NCBI RefSeq assembly: GCF_018687555.1
Contig: NZ_CP061296.1
Location: forward strand, 806,001-870,000
Source of the DNA: Polynucleobacter sp. MWH-P3-07-1
GTDB lineage: Bacteria > Pseudomonadota > Gammaproteobacteria > Burkholderiales > Burkholderiaceae
DNA: 64,000 nt
Direction of reading: 5' to 3'
A model generated the notes under the pieces. That model was not told where the DNA came from and did not search any database. It saw only the letters and a list, made by a program, of their open reading frames with translations. The translations under genes and the position numbers were made by a program. Below, piece after piece: positions 10,839-19,704 of the stretch; the first letter of the stretch is position 1, and every line of letters begins with the position of its first letter.

Positions 10839-11720
10839 ATGAGTTGGATCGATAAGTTACTGCCACCCCAAATTCAGCAAACAGATCCTGCTAATCGCAA
10901 GTCTGTTCCTGAAGGCCTCTGGGTTAAATGCCCGGCATGTGAAACTGTGCTCTACAGCACCGATATCGAAGCCAATCTTTCGGTTTGTCCTAAGTGTAAT
11001 CACCATATGCGGATTTCCGCTCGCCAGCGCTTGGATAGTCTTTTAGACCCCAAGGGGCGTTATGAAATCGGTGCCGATATCTTTCCAGTAGATGCGCTTA
11101 AGTTTAAAGATTCCAAGAAATATCCCGATCGACTTAAAGAAGCGGCTGATGCTTCAGGTGAATCTGAAGCATTAATTGTGCTGGGTGGAAAAATTGAGAA
11201 TATTCCAGCGGTCGTTGCATGCTTTGAATTTCAATTTATGGGTGGTTCAATGGGCTCGGTAGTGGGTGAGCGATTCACTCGGGGCGCCCAAGAAGCGATT
11301 GACAAAAAATGTGCCTTCATTGTGATCACCGCTACGGGTGGCGCACGGATGCAAGAGAGTCTCCTTTCGCTATTTCAAATGGCTAAAACCAACTCAATGC
11401 TGACATTGCTCTCTAAAAAGGGTCTGCCTTACATTAGCATTCTGACTGATCCCACCATGGGTGGTATCTCAGCCAGCTTCGCTTTCATGGGGGATGTTGT
11501 GATCGCAGAACCCAAGGCCTTAATTGGCTTTGCTGGTCCGCGCGTCATCGAGCAAACCGTGCGCGAGAAACTCCCCGAAGGTTTTCAGCGCTCTGAATTT
11601 CTCATGCAAAAGGGTGGCGTCGATATGATCGTCGATCGTCGCCAGCTTCGCTCTGAAGTGGCGCGTCTACTGGCGCTTCTTCAGCAATTGCCTGAGCCCG
11701 ACAGCACAGATTCTCACTAG
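10839..11720 (+). CDS. accD: Acetyl-CoA carboxylase carboxyltransferase subunit beta
   Basis: Beta subunit of the carboxyltransferase of acetyl-CoA carboxylase, the first committed step of fatty acid synthesis; it pairs with AccA, not in this window. The N-terminal zinc ribbon has four cysteines (Cys31, Cys34, Cys50, Cys53). The crotonase-like core shows FMGGSMGSVVGE, GGARMQES and DPTMGGISASFA. 293 residues, normal. The trpA-accD-folC order is widely conserved in proteobacteria. Confidence 0.97.
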   Translation: MSWIDKLLPPQIQQTDPANRKSVPEGLWVKCPACETVLYSTDIEANLSVCPKCNHHMRISARQRLDSLLDPKGRYEIGADIFPVDALKFKDSKKYPDRLKEAADASGESEALIVLGGKIENIPAVVACFEFQFMGGSMGSVVGERFTRGAQEAIDKKCAFIVITATGGARMQESLLSLFQMAKTNSMLTLLSKKGLPYISILTDPTMGGISASFAFMGDVVIAEPKALIGFAGPRVIEQTVREKLPEGFQRSEFLMQKGGVDMIVDRRQLRSEVARLLALLQQLPEPDSTDSH

Positions 11721-11750
11721 CCATTCTCACACCCGCTAATATCGCCGCAT

Positions 11751-13073
11751 TTGTCGAACGTTCAAAATCCATCCTTGTTTACCAGCCTCTCGGCTTGGCT
11801 TACTTACCTTGAAACGGCCCATCCTGTCGGCATTGACATGGGGCTTGATCGGATTAATCGGGTTAAAGCTGCTTTAAATCTCCAGTTCAACTGTCCTGTC
11901 ATTACCGTTGCCGGGACGAACGGTAAAGGCTCAACTTGCGCCTATCTTGAGGCGATTTTATTGGCCGCTGGTTATCGTGTTGGCATGCACACCTCTCCCC
12001 ATTTATTGCGCTTTAATGAGCGTGCACGAATTAATGGCGCTGAAGTCTCTGATGAACTTTTGTTGGAGTGTTTTACAAAAGTAGAGCAGGCGAGAGCTAG
12101 TCTGACTGATGCCCCTTCATTAACCTACTTTGAGTTCACAACTCTGGCCATCCTTATGCTGTTCTCAGAAACCTCTTTAGATGCAGTTATCTTGGAGGTG
12201 GGTATGGGAGGGCGTTTAGATGCCGTCAATTGCGTTGATGCCGACTGCGCGATTGTGACCAGCATTGATATTGACCATGCGGATTTCTTGGGCAATACCC
12301 GTGATGCGATTGCATTAGAAAAAGCGGGGATATTTCGTCAAGGAATCACAGCCATTTGTGCGGATCCAGTTCCACCCCAAACCCTAATCGACTATGCCGA
12401 AAATTTAGGGTGTGACCTGTGGTTGCAGGGCCGCGATTTTCAGTTTCTGGGTGATAAACAGCAATGGGGCTGGAGCGGCAGAGGCAAACGCTTCAGTGGC
12501 TTAGGTTATCCAGCCTTGCGTGGCGCCAACCAAATTCTGAATGCCAGCGGAGTTATAGCCGCCTTGATGGCCTTACATCAGCGTTTACTAGTGGGTGCGC
12601 AGGATATACGCAATGGATTTGCCTTAGTGGAATTGCCAGGGCGTTTCCAGGTTCTACCAGGGCAACCAACGGTTGTGCTGGATGTGGCTCATAACCCCCA
12701 TGCTGCTGCCACTTTGGCGCAAGGTCTGGACAAGATGGGCTATCACCCCTATACCTATGCCGTATTTGGGGCGATGGCAGACAAAGATATCGCTGGAGTC
12801 ATTAAGCCCTTCCTGGGGATTGTGGATTTCTGGTATTGCACCGATTTACCGACCCCCCGTGCTGCAACTGCTCAGGCCTTAGCCAGCCAGCTTGAACTCC
12901 TCGGTGTCAAGGAAAAAAATGGTCAAGATGGCGGTATCGAAAGCTTCCAAAACCCTGCTTTAGCCTATCAAAAAGCGCTTTCTGTGGCCGGAGAGGGTGA
13001 TAGAATTATCATCTTCGGATCCTTCTATACCGTTGCAGGCGTAATGGCTTATCGAAACAACCAGGCGCATTGA
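11751..13073 (+). CDS. folC: Bifunctional folylpolyglutamate/dihydrofolate synthase
   Basis: Adds glutamate to dihydropteroate and to reduced folates, ATP dependent, giving dihydrofolate and polyglutamated folates. It is a 440-residue Mur-ligase-family protein. The ATP loop is VAGTNGKGSTCAY near residue 53-65, HTSPHLLRFNERARING is the folate-site signature, and LDVAHNPHAAATL marks the C-terminal domain. It starts with TTG; the N-terminus (LSAWLTYLETAHPVGIDMGLDR) matches the family, so the start is credible despite a weak ribosome site. Confidence 0.95.
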   Translation: MSNVQNPSLFTSLSAWLTYLETAHPVGIDMGLDRINRVKAALNLQFNCPVITVAGTNGKGSTCAYLEAILLAAGYRVGMHTSPHLLRFNERARINGAEVSDELLLECFTKVEQARASLTDAPSLTYFEFTTLAILMLFSETSLDAVILEVGMGGRLDAVNCVDADCAIVTSIDIDHADFLGNTRDAIALEKAGIFRQGITAICADPVPPQTLIDYAENLGCDLWLQGRDFQFLGDKQQWGWSGRGKRFSGLGYPALRGANQILNASGVIAALMALHQRLLVGAQDIRNGFALVELPGRFQVLPGQPTVVLDVAHNPHAAATLAQGLDKMGYHPYTYAVFGAMADKDIAGVIKPFLGIVDFWYCTDLPTPRAATAQALASQLELLGVKEKNGQDGGIESFQNPALAYQKALSVAGEGDRIIIFGSFYTVAGVMAYRNNQAH

Positions 13074-13076
13074 TCC

Positions 13077-13943
13077 ATGATTCGTTTACCGAAGCTTTTT
13101 AAGCGAAACTCGCAGTCTGATGACCTCCAAAGAGGCTCAGTAGGAGTGCGTCGCACCCCTAAAAAATCTACAGCCCGTTCCTTTATTCGGGCCCAAGAAA
13201 ATGAAGAGCCGGCTTTAACTGAAGATCCTGAAACTCAGCGCGCGCGCCATCGCTTGATCGGCGCCAGTATTTTAGTAATCCTCGCTTTCATCGCCTTGCC
13301 ACGTATTTTGGATAGCAGGCCCAAGGCAGCTAGTAATGATATTGCTGTGAATATTGTCACAAGCCTTCCTGTTCCAGGTATGAATTCTGAGACACCAGCA
13401 AACATTAAATCCAATGTGGCTCCCCAAGCAACTCCACCTGCAGTCGCTCCGGTTGCACCAATTCCAGCTCCAGTGCCAGCACAGAACAATAAAGCCGAAC
13501 CCAAGCTCGAAGCGAACACAAGCGCATCTCAAAGCCAAACACCCCCCACAGCAAGTGCTGCCGATACCAAATCTAGCCCGCCACCAGCTCCTGCCAAGTC
13601 TGCAGCATTGGGCTTAGCAGCTGGCGAAGAAGTGGTCGCTTCTAGCAATAAACCAAAAACCAACGCAGATCCCGCTACCACTAAACTTGGTGCCAATCCT
13701 GCGGGTAAATTTGTGATTCAAACTGAAGCGTTTAAGTCAGAAGATCGACTGAATGGCTGGTTAAGCAAGTTGAAGGCTCAAAAGATTCCAACCTATGTGA
13801 TTAATAAAACCACATCTGATGGCACTAAGCTCTTTGTACTAAGAGCAGGCCCATTCCCGGATAAAGACGCTGCTGAAGCAGCAGAGAAGAAGATCAAGGC
13901 GCTGGGACTCAATAGCCGCATTGTGGATGCCGGTAAATCCTAA
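13077..13943 (+). CDS. SPOR-domain cell-division protein, DedD-like
   Basis: A 288-residue bitopic membrane protein. It has a charged cytoplasmic N-terminus, one membrane segment near residues 60-77 (RLIGASILVILAFIALP), a long Pro/Ala/Lys-rich periplasmic linker and a C-terminal SPOR domain (about 210-285, starting GKFVIQTEAFKSEDRLNGWLSKL and ending ADAG-like RIVDAGKS). SPOR domains bind denuded peptidoglycan at the division septum. The gene sits between folC and cvpA, the same place as dedD in E. coli, and overlaps cvpA by one base. Confidence 0.88.
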   Translation: MIRLPKLFKRNSQSDDLQRGSVGVRRTPKKSTARSFIRAQENEEPALTEDPETQRARHRLIGASILVILAFIALPRILDSRPKAASNDIAVNIVTSLPVPGMNSETPANIKSNVAPQATPPAVAPVAPIPAPVPAQNNKAEPKLEANTSASQSQTPPTASAADTKSSPPPAPAKSAALGLAAGEEVVASSNKPKTNADPATTKLGANPAGKFVIQTEAFKSEDRLNGWLSKLKAQKIPTYVINKTTSDGTKLFVLRAGPFPDKDAAEAAEKKIKALGLNSRIVDAGKS

Positions 13944-14497
13944 TGGACCTCATATCCACCTTAAAGCTAACAACGGTGGATTACTTCACCCTAGTGGTAT
14001 TGCTCACATCCGCTTTAATCGGAATCTCTCGCGGTTTATTTAAAGAAGTGCTCGCGCTCGCTTCATGGTTTGTAGCGGCTTGGGTAGCTTACCGTTATAG
14101 CAATTACCTATCTACAGAGTGGCTCTCCAGCTTTCATCTAGAAGAGTTGGTTAGCCTCGGTGCAAGCTTCTTGATTCTCTTTGTCCTTACTCTGATTGCC
14201 TGTGGACTTTTAGGTGGCATCGTTCAAAAAATTATTCTATCGGTGGGATTGAGTTTGACAGATCGTTTCTTGGGTCTGATTTTTGGTTTGATGCGGGGCA
14301 TTCTGATTGTTGTGGTCTTAGCAACATTGGCTTTATTAACCCCGATCCCCCAAACCATTGCTTGGCAACAGGCTTTGACAAGACCGGCGATTGAGACCGC
14401 AGTGGGTTTTATTAAAGCTTGGTTACCAGAAGACTGGGCGAAGCAATTAAATGATGCAGTACCGAAAATAGTTATTCCATTAACCATAGGGAATTAG
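13943..14497 (+). CDS. cvpA: CvpA family membrane protein
   Basis: CvpA is an inner-membrane protein first named for colicin V production; its role in cells is not settled. The 184-residue protein has four hydrophobic segments (about 15-34, 38-52, 70-95 and 115-137). Typical parts are SALIGISRGLFKEVLALASWFVAAWVA and the GLTDRFLG-like SLTDRFLGLIFGLMRG. Its stop is four bases before purF, a very conserved dedD-cvpA-purF order. Confidence 0.93.
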   Translation: MDLISTLKLTTVDYFTLVVLLTSALIGISRGLFKEVLALASWFVAAWVAYRYSNYLSTEWLSSFHLEELVSLGASFLILFVLTLIACGLLGGIVQKIILSVGLSLTDRFLGLIFGLMRGILIVVVLATLALLTPIPQTIAWQQALTRPAIETAVGFIKAWLPEDWAKQLNDAVPKIVIPLTIGN

Positions 14498-14501
14498 GCA
14501 T

Positions 14502-16040
14502 ATGTGCGGCATAGTCGGAACAGTCTCCCATGCACCAGTAAATCAATTACTGTATGACGCTTTGTTGCTATTGCAGCATCGTGGTCAAGACGCTGCAGGC
14601 ATTGCAACGATGAATGGCAATTCTTTTACGATGCATAAAGCAAATGGCCTAGTGCGTGATGTTTTCAGAACTCGCAACATGCGTAGCCTGGTTGGTAATG
14701 CGGGTATCGGTCAGGTGCGATACCCAACTGCCGGCTCAGCCAGCAGCGAAGAAGAAGCGCAACCTTTTTATGTGAGCGCACCTTACGGCATTATCTTGGC
14801 ACATAACGGCAATCTGACCAACGCACCAAGCTTGCGGGTTGAAATGGCCTATCGTGATCGTCGTCATATCAATACCAGCTCTGATACTGAGGTTCTGCTC
14901 AACGTATTGGCTGATGAACTTCAAAAAGAAACGAATAGTGCTGCTTTAGACGAAGGCGCCATGTTCAATGCCATCACCGCTGTAACCAAGCGTGTGAAAG
15001 GTTCTTACGCTGTTGTTGCTTTAATTGCTGGTTATGGCTTGCTAGCATTTCGTGATCCATTTGGGATTCGGCCATTATGTATCGGCCGCAATGATACTCC
15101 CAAGGGTCCAGAGTGGATGGTTGCTTCTGAATCCGTTGCCTTAGAGGGTCTAGGATTTACTTTTGTGCGTGACGTGAATCCAGGCGAAGCAATTTACATT
15201 GATCTTGATGGAAACTTCTACTCTAAACAATGTGTTACAGAAGCCGTGCTAACACCTTGCATATTTGAGTATGTCTATATGGCGCGTCCTGATTCAACTA
15301 TTGATGGCGTTACGGTTTATAACGTACGGATGCGAATGGGTGACTACCTAGCAGAGAAGATTCGTAAAGAAACGAATGTCAAAGAGATTGATGTTGTGAT
15401 GCCTATTCCAGATTCCAGTCGTCCAGCCGCGATGCAAGTGGCTAAGCGTTTAGGAATCGACTATCGGGAAGGCTTCTTTAAGAACCGCTATATCGGTCGC
15501 ACCTTCATCATGCCAGGCCAAGCGGTACGTAAAAAGTCTGTACGACAAAAGCTGAATGCGATGCGCATTGAGTTCAAAGATAAAACCGTTTTGATTGTGG
15601 ATGACTCTATTGTGCGTGGCACCACTTCTTATGAGATTGTTCAAATGGCCCGCGAGTCTGGCGCCAAGAAAGTGATCTTTGCTTCGGCAGCGCCGCCAGT
15701 CCGTTTTCCCAATGTCTATGGCATTGATATGCCTACTCGTAGCGAGCTCGTGGCTTATGGTCGCACTGATGAAGAGATCAACAAATTGATTGGTGCCGAT
15801 CAGCTCATTTACCAGAGCGTTGAGGATATGAAACAGGCAGTTCGCGATATCAATCCAGAGATTAAAAACTTTGAGGCATCTTGCTTTGATGGTCATTACA
15901 TCACTGGTGATATCAACGAGTCATATCTGGATGCGCTAGAGGCAGCGCGCAATACCAGCACCGCGAAGGCAGATCGCGCAGGAGACCCGAGTGACTTTGC
16001 CCGCTCACAACTGCACTTGCATCTTGCAACCGAAGACTAA
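14502..16040 (+). CDS. purF: Amidophosphoribosyltransferase
   Basis: First committed step of purine synthesis: transfers glutamine amide nitrogen to PRPP, giving phosphoribosylamine. The N-terminal Ntn glutaminase domain has its nucleophile Cys2 directly after Met (MCGIVGTVSH). The C-terminal phosphoribosyltransferase domain has the PRPP motif VLIVDDSIVRGTTSYE near residue 365. 512 residues, as expected. A strong hairpin follows the stop and probably ends the long trp-acc-fol-pur transcription unit. Confidence 0.97.
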   Translation: MCGIVGTVSHAPVNQLLYDALLLLQHRGQDAAGIATMNGNSFTMHKANGLVRDVFRTRNMRSLVGNAGIGQVRYPTAGSASSEEEAQPFYVSAPYGIILAHNGNLTNAPSLRVEMAYRDRRHINTSSDTEVLLNVLADELQKETNSAALDEGAMFNAITAVTKRVKGSYAVVALIAGYGLLAFRDPFGIRPLCIGRNDTPKGPEWMVASESVALEGLGFTFVRDVNPGEAIYIDLDGNFYSKQCVTEAVLTPCIFEYVYMARPDSTIDGVTVYNVRMRMGDYLAEKIRKETNVKEIDVVMPIPDSSRPAAMQVAKRLGIDYREGFFKNRYIGRTFIMPGQAVRKKSVRQKLNAMRIEFKDKTVLIVDDSIVRGTTSYEIVQMARESGAKKVIFASAAPPVRFPNVYGIDMPTRSELVAYGRTDEEINKLIGADQLIYQSVEDMKQAVRDINPEIKNFEASCFDGHYITGDINESYLDALEAARNTSTAKADRAGDPSDFARSQLHLHLATED

Positions 16041-16045
16041 AAACG

Positions 16046-16078
16046 ACAAGAAATGCCTCAAATCGAGGCATTTCTTGT
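16046..16078 (+). terminator. Hairpin after purF, likely terminator
   Basis: A perfect 14-base-pair inverted repeat with a five-base loop (AAATC). The arms are ACAAGAAATGCCTC and its exact complement. It starts six bases after the purF stop. The downstream T-run is short (ATTTGG), so termination may be partial. It lies just upstream of metZ. Confidence 0.7.
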
Positions 16079-16099
16079 ATTTGGTGTCAAAATAGCAGT

Positions 16100-17311
16100 A
16101 TGAAAAGTAAACCAAAACGACCCTCAGTTGACCTATCTAAGCTAGCTCTAGAGACTATTGCCGTCCGTGCGGGTACACGTCGCACCGAAGAATTTCATGA
16201 GCACTCTGAAGCACTGTTCTTAACCTCCAGTTTTTGCTTTGATAGTGCAGAGCTTGCTGAAGCAGGTTTTGCAAATGCCGATAAAGGATTTATCTACTCG
16301 CGCTTCACCAATCCGACCGTGAGTATGTTTCAAGATCGTTTGGCAGCATTAGAGGGTGGAGAAGCTTGTATTGCAACCTCCTCTGGTATGGCCGCTATAT
16401 TGACCACCGCAATGGCCCATCTTCAAGCAGGCGATCATGTGATTTGCTCTCGCTCGGTATTTGGTGCAACCATTCAGCTATTTAGCAATATCCTTGGTCG
16501 TTTTGGCATCACCACAACGTATGTTGATTTAGTAGATACCAAAGCGTGGCAGGCTGCTGTGCAAAGCAACACCAAACTTTTTTATCTTGAAACACCATCC
16601 AATCCATTAACTGAGATTGCTGATATTAAAGCGATCGCGGCAATTGCGAAGAAGGCTAAGGCCTTATTTGTGGTGGATAACTGTTTTTGCACACCAGCTT
16701 TACAAAAGCCTTTAGCCCTTGGTGCAGATGTCGTGATTCATTCAGCTACGAAGTATCTGGATGGACAAGGTAGGGTCGTCGGTGGTGCGATTGTTGGTAA
16801 AAAAGATTTTATTAACGGCAAGGTCTTTCCTTATGTCAGAACCGCGGGCCCGACACTCTCCGCCTTTAATGCATGGGTTTTCCTTAAAGGGCTAGAGACT
16901 CTTGAGTTGCGGATGAAGCAACAGAGTCAAAATGCTTTGGCTCTTGCGCAGTGGCTAGAGAAACAGCCTGGGGTTGAGCGCGTTTATCACCCTGGCCTCA
17001 AATCCCATCCTCAACATGCATTGGCGAAGCGTCAGCAGAAAGAGGGTGGCGCTATTCTTTCTTTTGTTTTAAAGGGCGGTAAGCGTTCTGCATTTCGGCT
17101 GATTAATCAGACCAAACTTTGCTCAATCACCGCAAATTTGGGCGATACCAGAACAACCATCACCCACCCAGCAACCACGACGCATTGCCGAGTTTCTGCT
17201 GAGGCAAGAAAAGAGGCTGGAATTGTGGATGGTCTCGTTCGCATTGCCGTCGGCCTTGAAAACGTCAATGACCTGATTAACGATCTGAAGGGTGGCTTTA
17301 AAGCGCGCTAG
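16100..17311 (+). CDS. metZ: O-succinylhomoserine sulfhydrylase
   Basis: PLP enzyme that makes homocysteine from O-succinylhomoserine and sulfide, the direct sulfhydrylation route to methionine. It is 403 residues of the Cys/Met metabolism family. The PLP lysine lies in HSATKYLDGQGR, and YSRFTNPTVSMFQDRLAALE and VDNCFCTPALQKPL are family segments. GQGRVVGG after the lysine favours MetZ over MetB. No ribosome site is seen: a -10-like TCAAAAT ends six bases before the ATG, so this gene may be translated from a leaderless message. It meets modC tail to tail. Confidence 0.93.
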   Translation: MKSKPKRPSVDLSKLALETIAVRAGTRRTEEFHEHSEALFLTSSFCFDSAELAEAGFANADKGFIYSRFTNPTVSMFQDRLAALEGGEACIATSSGMAAILTTAMAHLQAGDHVICSRSVFGATIQLFSNILGRFGITTTYVDLVDTKAWQAAVQSNTKLFYLETPSNPLTEIADIKAIAAIAKKAKALFVVDNCFCTPALQKPLALGADVVIHSATKYLDGQGRVVGGAIVGKKDFINGKVFPYVRTAGPTLSAFNAWVFLKGLETLELRMKQQSQNALALAQWLEKQPGVERVYHPGLKSHPQHALAKRQQKEGGAILSFVLKGGKRSAFRLINQTKLCSITANLGDTRTTITHPATTTHCRVSAEARKEAGIVDGLVRIAVGLENVNDLINDLKGGFKAR

Positions 17312-17316
17312 CTTGA

Positions 17317-18426
17317 CTAGGGGCTTTCTTGAAGACGCCTTGGATCGTTGATGGGTCTTAAAGGCATGATGTGAATTTGCTTGGTGTCAAACTCAATGTG
17401 GGCTTCACTGCCAAGCTGTATTGATAAGCGCTTGACCTCTGCAGAGGAAGCTTCCCAATTCACAAAAACATCGCTGTCTTTAATCTGAAATTGAATTGAT
17501 GCAATCTGACCAATGCTGCTGAGCTGATGAACAGTAGTAACTAGCCTGTTAGGCTTTGCTTGTTCGTGAACGCTGATGCCACTTTGGGGAATCACCCACG
17601 CAACTTTCTGACCAGCTGGAATTTTTCCTTTATCAAGCACCTGTAAGACTCGGTTGCATCCATCCCAGCTTAATGATCCAGCACTAAAGATACCGGTGTA
17701 AATATTATTAATGCCGACTAGTTGCGCTACACGGCTATTGCGTGGTTTTTTAAATAGTACTCTTGGACTAGCGGTTTGTAGACTAATGCCTTGATCAATC
17801 ACAGTGATACGATCCGCTAATAAGCTAGCCTCTTTCAAATCATGCGTGACAAGCAGGATGGGAATACTCAGCTCTTTTCGAATGCTTGCCAAAGTTTTAT
17901 ACAACTCTTGACGGGTGGGAATATCAATCGCTGAGAAGGGCTCATCGAGAAGCAACACCTGAGGCTCACGTGCCAATGCTCTTGCTAAGGCAACCCGCTG
18001 TTGTTGGCCACCCGACAACTCATGTGGCATCCGTTGCGCTAGATCATAGATGCCTAACTTTTCTAGCCATTGCTGAGCAATGACGCGCCTTTCTTTGGTA
18101 TTTGGGTATGCATTTTGTAGTGCAATGGCAATATTTTCTAAGGCACTGAGATGGGGAAATAAGGCATATTGTTGGAACAGAAATCCACACGAACGTTTGG
18201 CTGTTGGGATATTGATTTCTATTTGGGCATGAGCAGCGCTAAACCAATTCATATCAGCACATTGAATGTGGCCTTCATCGGCTTGCATCAATCCAGCTAT
18301 CACTCTTAGGGTGCTAGTTTTACCGCTGCCAGAGGGACCTACTAATGCGTGGAGCTCACCAGGCAGACATTCCAATTGGATCTGCAGCGGCATTGGATAG
18401 GTTTGCTTAATCTGAACCTTCAGCAT
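17317..18426 (-). CDS. modC: Molybdate ABC transporter ATP-binding protein
   Basis: ATPase of a molybdate (or tungstate/sulfate-like) importer. 369 residues. Walker A is GPSGSGKTST (residues 30-39), the ABC signature is LSGGQQQRVALARAL, Walker B is VLLLDEPFSAID, and the switch His is in LLVTHDLKEASLLADR. The C-terminal ~120 residues form the regulatory TOBE-like domain found in ModC. Its ATG overlaps the modB stop (TAATG), showing coupling. Specificity for molybdate is inferred from the C-terminal domain and from the partner; another oxyanion is possible. Confidence 0.85.
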   Translation of the reverse strand: MLKVQIKQTYPMPLQIQLECLPGELHALVGPSGSGKTSTLRVIAGLMQADEGHIQCADMNWFSAAHAQIEINIPTAKRSCGFLFQQYALFPHLSALENIAIALQNAYPNTKERRVIAQQWLEKLGIYDLAQRMPHELSGGQQQRVALARALAREPQVLLLDEPFSAIDIPTRQELYKTLASIRKELSIPILLVTHDLKEASLLADRITVIDQGISLQTASPRVLFKKPRNSRVAQLVGINNIYTGIFSAGSLSWDGCNRVLQVLDKGKIPAGQKVAWVIPQSGISVHEQAKPNRLVTTVHQLSSIGQIASIQFQIKDSDVFVNWEASSAEVKRLSIQLGSEAHIEFDTKQIHIMPLRPINDPRRLQESP

Positions 18427-19124
18427 TAGGGCCTGCCTAACTGATTTTGTCTATAACGCGGATTAAATAAGCCATAAGATAGTGCAATAGCAATGAGTGA
18501 GATGGCCAAGAGGAGTAGGGATAGCATTCCAGCGCCAGCAGTATCAAAACTTTGAACCCTATCGTAGATCGCTATCGAAGCAGTTTTTGTTTCTCCAGGA
18601 ATGGCTCCACCGACCATTAAGACCACGCCGAATTCTCCAAGGGTGTGGGCAAAGGTGAGAGCAGAGGCGCTCAAAATACCGCGCCAGATGAGTGGCAGCT
18701 CTATTAAACGAAAAGCTTGCCAGGGTGAAAGGCCGCAGACTTTAGCGGCTTCCCGAATCTGGGGATCGATGGATTCAAAGGCACGTTGAATCGGCTGGAT
18801 GGCAAAAGGGATATTCACAATCAGGGATGCGATCAGGATTCCGGTGAATGAAAAAACCAGCGAAATACCTAAAACAGTTGTGCCTCCGAAGCCAACTAAA
18901 AAGTAGTAACCCAATACCGTTGGGGGCAAAACCAAGGGGAGGGCGAGGCCGGCCTCAAGCCACACTTTGAATGATCCAGCATTTACAAGGCGATATGCAC
19001 ACCAGACCCCAAGGGGGATCATGAGCGCTATCGTCCATAAAGCCAGCTTTAGGGATAAAAAGATTGAGTCAAAATCGATCACCACCTGATTGTATTGCGG
19101 TATTTGAGGAATCTCCTCGGTCAA
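18426..19124 (-). CDS. modB: Molybdate ABC transporter permease
   Basis: Membrane subunit of the importer, with 232 residues and about five membrane segments. The EAA-type loop that docks the ATPase is present (EAAKVCGLSPWQAFRLIELPLIWRG), and HTLGEFGVVLMVGGAIPGETKTAS is the ModB signature. It starts with TTG at 19124 (a GTG at 19085 is an alternative). No modA for the binding protein is next to it; the next gene is the divergent soxY. Upstream 69 bases carry two palindromes shared with the sox promoter region. Confidence 0.88.
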   Translation of the reverse strand: MTEEIPQIPQYNQVVIDFDSIFLSLKLALWTIALMIPLGVWCAYRLVNAGSFKVWLEAGLALPLVLPPTVLGYYFLVGFGGTTVLGISLVFSFTGILIASLIVNIPFAIQPIQRAFESIDPQIREAAKVCGLSPWQAFRLIELPLIWRGILSASALTFAHTLGEFGVVLMVGGAIPGETKTASIAIYDRVQSFDTAGAGMLSLLLLAISLIAIALSYGLFNPRYRQNQLGRP

Positions 19125-19130
19125 ATTAAG

Positions 19131-19140
19131 CTAATATTAG
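19131..19140. repeat. Ten-base palindrome in the modB-soxY divergent region
   Basis: CTAATATTAG is a perfect self-complementary ten-mer seven bases upstream of modB and 54 bases upstream of soxY. It could be an operator half or part of a promoter; AT-rich palindromes of this size also occur by chance. Confidence 0.4.
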
Positions 19141-19158
19141 GTAATAAAATCAATTATT

Positions 19159-19171
19159 TGGATAACATCCA
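19159..19171. promoter_or_regulatory. Small inverted repeat upstream of soxY, possible operator
   Basis: TGGAT-AAC-ATCCA has five-base arms around a three-base spacer, 23 bases before the soxY ATG. It lies where a repressor could block the sox promoter. No regulator gene (SoxR/ArsR type) is next to the cluster, so the binding protein, if any, is unknown. Confidence 0.35.
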
Positions 19172-19193
19172 GTTACTTAGGAAATCAATTGCA

Positions 19194-19652
19194 ATGGGTA
19201 TTAATCAGCAACGTAGAGCATTAATTAAGTATTCCGCTGTCTTTGGCTTGATGTCTGCAGCGGGTTTGATATCGCTTGCACAGGCTGCGGAATGGAATAA
19301 GGCCGCTTTTGAAGGGAAAAGTCTAGATGATGTATTCAAGGCTTTAGGTACTTCAAGTCCTGATAAATCAACAACGGTAGTCTTAAATGCTCCCGATATT
19401 GCTGAAAACGGCGCTGTTGTCCCCGTCAGCATCACCAGTACTTTAAAAGCGGAGCAAATGGCTATTTTGGTGGAGAAAAATCCTGCGGTATTGGCTGCGC
19501 AATTCTTTATTCCAGCGGGCACCGAATCTTTTGTGACTACGCGCATCAAGATGGGTCAAACCTCAAATGTGTATGCCTTGGTTAAGGCTGATGGCAAATG
19601 GGCCATGGCTGTTAAGGAAATCAAAGTCACTTTGGGTGGCTGTGGTGGCTGA
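19194..19652 (+). CDS. soxY: Thiosulfate oxidation carrier protein SoxY
   Basis: SoxY carries the sulfur substrate covalently on a C-terminal cysteine in the periplasm and forms a complex with SoxZ. The 152-residue protein has a twin-arginine style signal (QQRRALIKYS, residues 5-14, then a hydrophobic stretch ending AQAA). It ends in the hallmark GGCGG swinging arm, with the substrate cysteine at Cys150. A longer reading from 19095 would add 33 unrelated residues ahead of the signal and overlap modB, so the ATG at 19194 is used. It heads soxY-Z-A-X-B. Confidence 0.95.
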   Translation: MGINQQRRALIKYSAVFGLMSAAGLISLAQAAEWNKAAFEGKSLDDVFKALGTSSPDKSTTVVLNAPDIAENGAVVPVSITSTLKAEQMAILVEKNPAVLAAQFFIPAGTESFVTTRIKMGQTSNVYALVKADGKWAMAVKEIKVTLGGCGG

Positions 19653-19704
19653 TCACTTTCAGTGAAGCCACGCTCAAGACCAATCAATTTAAGGAGAACA
19701 CAGA

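Noticed and set aside
15450..15896. 148-codon frame on the minus strand within purF
   Set aside because: Fully inside a well-conserved essential gene on the other strand, with no recognisable motif.
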